Source: an uncultured Clostridia bacterium
Lineage (GTDB): Bacteria; Bacillota; Clostridia; TANB77; CAG-508
Direction of reading: 5' to 3'
NCBI GenBank assembly: GCA_934167135.1
Contig: CAKPKI010000086.1
Location: 1-7,525, forward strand
DNA: 7,525 nucleotides
This document shows positions 6,299 to 7,525 of this stretch, in pieces. Numbering within the stretch: position 1 is the first letter of the stretch; each line of letters opens with the position of its first letter. A program made the translations under genes and the position numbers. The notes under the pieces were generated by a model. That model was not told where the DNA came from and searched no databases. It worked only from the letters and a program-made list of their open reading frames with translations.

Positions 6299-6472
6299 TT
6301 AACTCTGTTTTCCTCTTAGTTCAAGCTCTTTCAGGATTTTTTTCCTTAATTCTTCTTTTCTCCTATAACTAATATTTAATTTTTCTATGTTAAATTTTAT
6401 AAACAAAGCATTGATAAAGGCTAGATTATGGACACTTTCTTCTCCATAAGAGAAGTTTATATTAATATCCAT
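6299..6472 (-). CDS. Small hypothetical protein (57 aa) upstream of the recombinase
   Basis: A 57-residue gene starting MDININFSYGEESVHN and ending with a basic helical tail (SYRRKEELRKKILKELELRGKQS, residues 35-57). The ATG at 6472 has a very strong site, AGGAGGGG, 4-6 bases away, and the stop lies 25 bases before the recombinase ATG, so the two are probably co-transcribed. There is no cysteine, membrane segment or recognised domain. A small basic protein beside a serine integrase could be a recombination directionality factor (excisionase) or a DNA-binding accessory. That is a guess from position and charge only. Confidence 0.6.
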   Translation of the reverse strand: MDININFSYGEESVHNLAFINALFIKFNIEKLNISYRRKEELRKKILKELELRGKQS

Positions 6473-6513
6473 TTTCCCCTCCTACTTAAATATATGATAA
6501 TCTTAAATTTGTA

Positions 6514-6927
6514 TTACCATTTAATTCTTCTTGGAATATCTTTTGAAACATTTATATTGTTTTTCAACTTGTATGATTTAGTTTTACTATCATATCTATA
6601 AATTGATGTATTCCAGTTTCTAAATGCCCTATTACTAATATATTTCTTTCCACCTGAAAGCTCTTTTGATGCTTCTATATGTTGCTTTTTTAAAATAGCA
6701 TATTCGTCTTGCATTTTTTTTCTTTTTTTTAAGATACTTTCTGTTTTCTTTCTATTATGTCTATTAATAGCTTCTTGTTTTCTTTTTTCTTTTTCTTCTT
6801 CATATCTTGTATCTTTTGTTACTACTCTTGAAACTATATATTTAGATATGTTTAGTTCTTCCGCAATTTCTTTTTGCTTCATTTTTTTTATAAAATACAA
6901 TTCAATAATAAATTCGTTTCTATTCAT
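6514..6927 (-). CDS. Helix-turn-helix protein, sigma-70 region 4-like
   Basis: 137-residue protein with an N-terminal helix-turn-helix (about 8-36): FIIELYFIKKMKQKEIAEELNISKYIVSRVV fits the pattern of sigma region 4 or transposase-like DNA-binding helices. A highly charged, probably coiled-coil stretch (40-90) follows, then an aromatic and basic C-terminal part (NRAFRNWNTSIYRYD, 99-113; IPRRIKW at the end). I chose the ATG at 6927 over an in-frame TTG at 6942 because the ribosome site AGAGGG lies between them. It lies between the membrane gene and the 57-residue gene in the element and is probably a transcription regulator of element genes. I do not recognise a named family for the C-terminal part. 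Confidence 0.75.
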   Translation of the reverse strand: MNRNEFIIELYFIKKMKQKEIAEELNISKYIVSRVVTKDTRYEEEKEKRKQEAINRHNRKKTESILKKRKKMQDEYAILKKQHIEASKELSGGKKYISNRAFRNWNTSIYRYDSKTKSYKLKNNINVSKDIPRRIKW

Positions 6928-6976
6928 ATTCCCTCTTTGCAACTTTTTGCCAACACTTATATGGCATAAAGAAACT

Positions 6977-7001
6977 AATAGAGTTAATTAAAAGCTCTAT
7001 T
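6977..7001 (-). terminator. Weak hairpin after the 52-residue membrane gene
   Basis: A 7-bp inverted repeat (AATAGAG and CTCTATT, 11-base loop) overlaps the stop codon of the upstream gene. On the minus strand only a broken T-run (AGTTTCTTT) follows. At most it is a leaky terminator or an attenuator between the membrane gene and the HTH gene. Confidence 0.2.
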
Positions 7002-7155
7002 TAATTTCTAAATCTTTCATTGCTTGTTCAAAATCTTGTTTGCTTAATGGTTTGACTTTTTTATATCTTTTCTTCTGTTCAATAAGTTCTATAATCTGTC
7101 CTGCAAATATACCAAGCAGAAAAGAGATCATAGAAAAAATAATGTACTTAATCAT
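6997..7155 (-). CDS. Small single-pass membrane protein (52 aa)
   Basis: 52 residues: a hydrophobic N-terminal helix (about 2-23, IIFSMISFLLGIFAGQII), then a basic and charged cytoplasmic tail (ELIEQKKRYKKVKPLSKQ, 23-40) and a short acidic end. The ATG at 7155 comes one base after the TAA of the 70-residue gene (TAAGATG), and the ribosome site GAGGGAG lies inside that gene, so the pair is translationally coupled. The shape is like the short membrane proteins often found in phage and integrative-element operons, but I assign no function. Too short to be a standard holin with certainty. Confidence 0.6.
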   Translation of the reverse strand: MIKYIIFSMISFLLGIFAGQIIELIEQKKRYKKVKPLSKQDFEQAMKDLEIK

Positions 7156-7156
7156 C

Positions 7157-7369
7157 TTATTTATTCTCCCTCTTTTCTTTCATAATAATATTAGCGAGTC
7201 GCTTTACTTCTTTGTTTCCAAATTTTTCATAGAACATTTTTATTTCAGATTTTATTGCTTTGGGTGTAATTTCTGTCCCACTATTTTGCAAAGTGAAAAA
7301 AGCCATTTGTGCATAAGCTGTTATAAGTTCTATATCAACTTTTTCCTTGTTTTCATCTTTCATGTTCAT
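7157..7369 (-). CDS. Small helical hypothetical protein (70 aa)
   Basis: 70 residues, mostly helical and charged at both ends, with a central stretch (VDIELITAYAQMAFFTLQNSG, 11-31) that could pack as an amphipathic helix. There is no membrane segment strong enough to call, no cysteine, and no motif I recognise. The ATG at 7369 follows AAAGGAGG with 9-base spacing; the in-frame ATG at 7363 would be too far away. It is the first complete gene of the element group and is coupled to the 52-residue membrane gene, which suggests the two products act together. Confidence 0.6.
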   Translation of the reverse strand: MNMKDENKEKVDIELITAYAQMAFFTLQNSGTEITPKAIKSEIKMFYEKFGNKEVKRLANIIMKEKRENK

Positions 7370-7448
7370 ATAAGTTTCCTCCTTTTCTATTTATTTACTT
7401 ATTAAGAACACGAAGAATTTTCACAATGGGGAATTTTTTAAAAATTTT

Positions 7449-7525
7449 TTATTTTTTTCTATTTTTGCTTAAAACTTTAAATATTAAAAATTTTATTTCT
7501 TGTTGTAAATCCTCATCAAAACTTC
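7449..7525 (-). CDS. C-terminal fragment of an unidentified gene, entering from the right
   Basis: An open frame of 24 codons from the window edge to a TAA at 7449, ending in FKVLSKNRKK. A lysine-rich end before a stop is typical of the neighbours, and the other frames close sooner. Too short to identify. The 79 bases from here to the next gene (7370-7448) are very AT-rich and hold a ribosome site and a direct repeat of GAATTTT, but no convincing promoter or terminator. Confidence 0.35.
   Translation of the reverse strand, partial: SFDEDLQQEIKFLIFKVLSKNRKK

Larger units (their letters stand above)
4536..7525. mobile_element. Integrated mobile element with serine recombinase (one end; continues past the window)
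   Basis: The stretch starts where the permease gene is broken and holds a serine recombinase as its outermost gene, followed inward by small same-strand genes. An integrase at the edge reading out towards the att site is usual for integrative elements and prophages. No capsid, relaxase, resistance or conjugation gene is in view, so the type of element cannot be named. The boundary is good to about 15 bases. Confidence 0.75.

Noticed and set aside
6928..6942. TTG start adding five residues to the HTH protein
   Set aside because: The ribosome binding site AGAGGG lies inside this extension, so the ATG at 6927 is the better start.
7040..7405. 121-codon open frame on the plus strand
   Set aside because: It is antisense to the coupled 52- and 70-residue genes, which have good ribosome sites; its composition is that of a reverse-frame shadow.
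7425..7460. AT-rich inverted sequence as a terminator
   Set aside because: The possible stem is only A and T, with no GC base pairs, so it is unlikely to form a stable terminator.
1..7525. CRISPR array, tRNA or rRNA genes
   Set aside because: No regularly spaced repeats, cloverleaf-like sequences or rRNA motifs were seen on either strand.

Overview
The window is very AT-rich DNA. Every convincing gene lies on the minus strand, most with strong AGGAGG-type ribosome binding sites. This fits a low-GC Firmicute, most likely a clostridium or relative; the species cannot be told from the sequence. Reading in the direction of transcription means reading from high to low coordinates.

Left part (1-2056): the 5' two thirds of a histidyl-tRNA synthetase gene with its own sigma-A type promoter. 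Upstream of it is a NitT/TauT/SsuA-like ABC transporter substrate-binding protein with an N-terminal membrane anchor instead of a lipobox.

Middle (2107-4066): a compact three-gene unit with its own promoter (TTGATA-N17-TATAAT, 4038-4066) and its own terminator (2107-2132). It encodes a STAS plus GHKL-ATPase protein, now split in two by a one-base frameshift at an A5 run, then a DUF4325 STAS-like protein, then a PIN-domain nuclease-like protein. I infer a partner-switch-style regulator pair controlling a PIN effector, similar in layout to a toxin-antitoxin or defence module. I know of no named system with this composition. A palindrome sits in the spacer of a possible internal promoter just before the DUF4325 gene.

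Right part (4104-7525): the 3' end of an ABC permease gene of the same transporter class as the substrate-binding protein, with its terminator. The permease is cut by a mobile element whose last gene is a 582-residue large serine recombinase. Behind the recombinase, on the same strand, lie small genes: a 57-residue basic protein, a 137-residue helix-turn-helix protein, a 52-residue membrane protein coupled to a 70-residue helical protein, and the tail of another gene at the edge. The element continues past 7525, so the 5' half of the permease should lie beyond its far end. Whether it is a prophage, an integrative conjugative element or a smaller mobilisable island cannot be decided here.

The locus reads as an ABC transporter region hit twice: once by the STAS/ATPase/PIN cassette between permease and binding protein, and once by the serine-recombinase element inside the permease.
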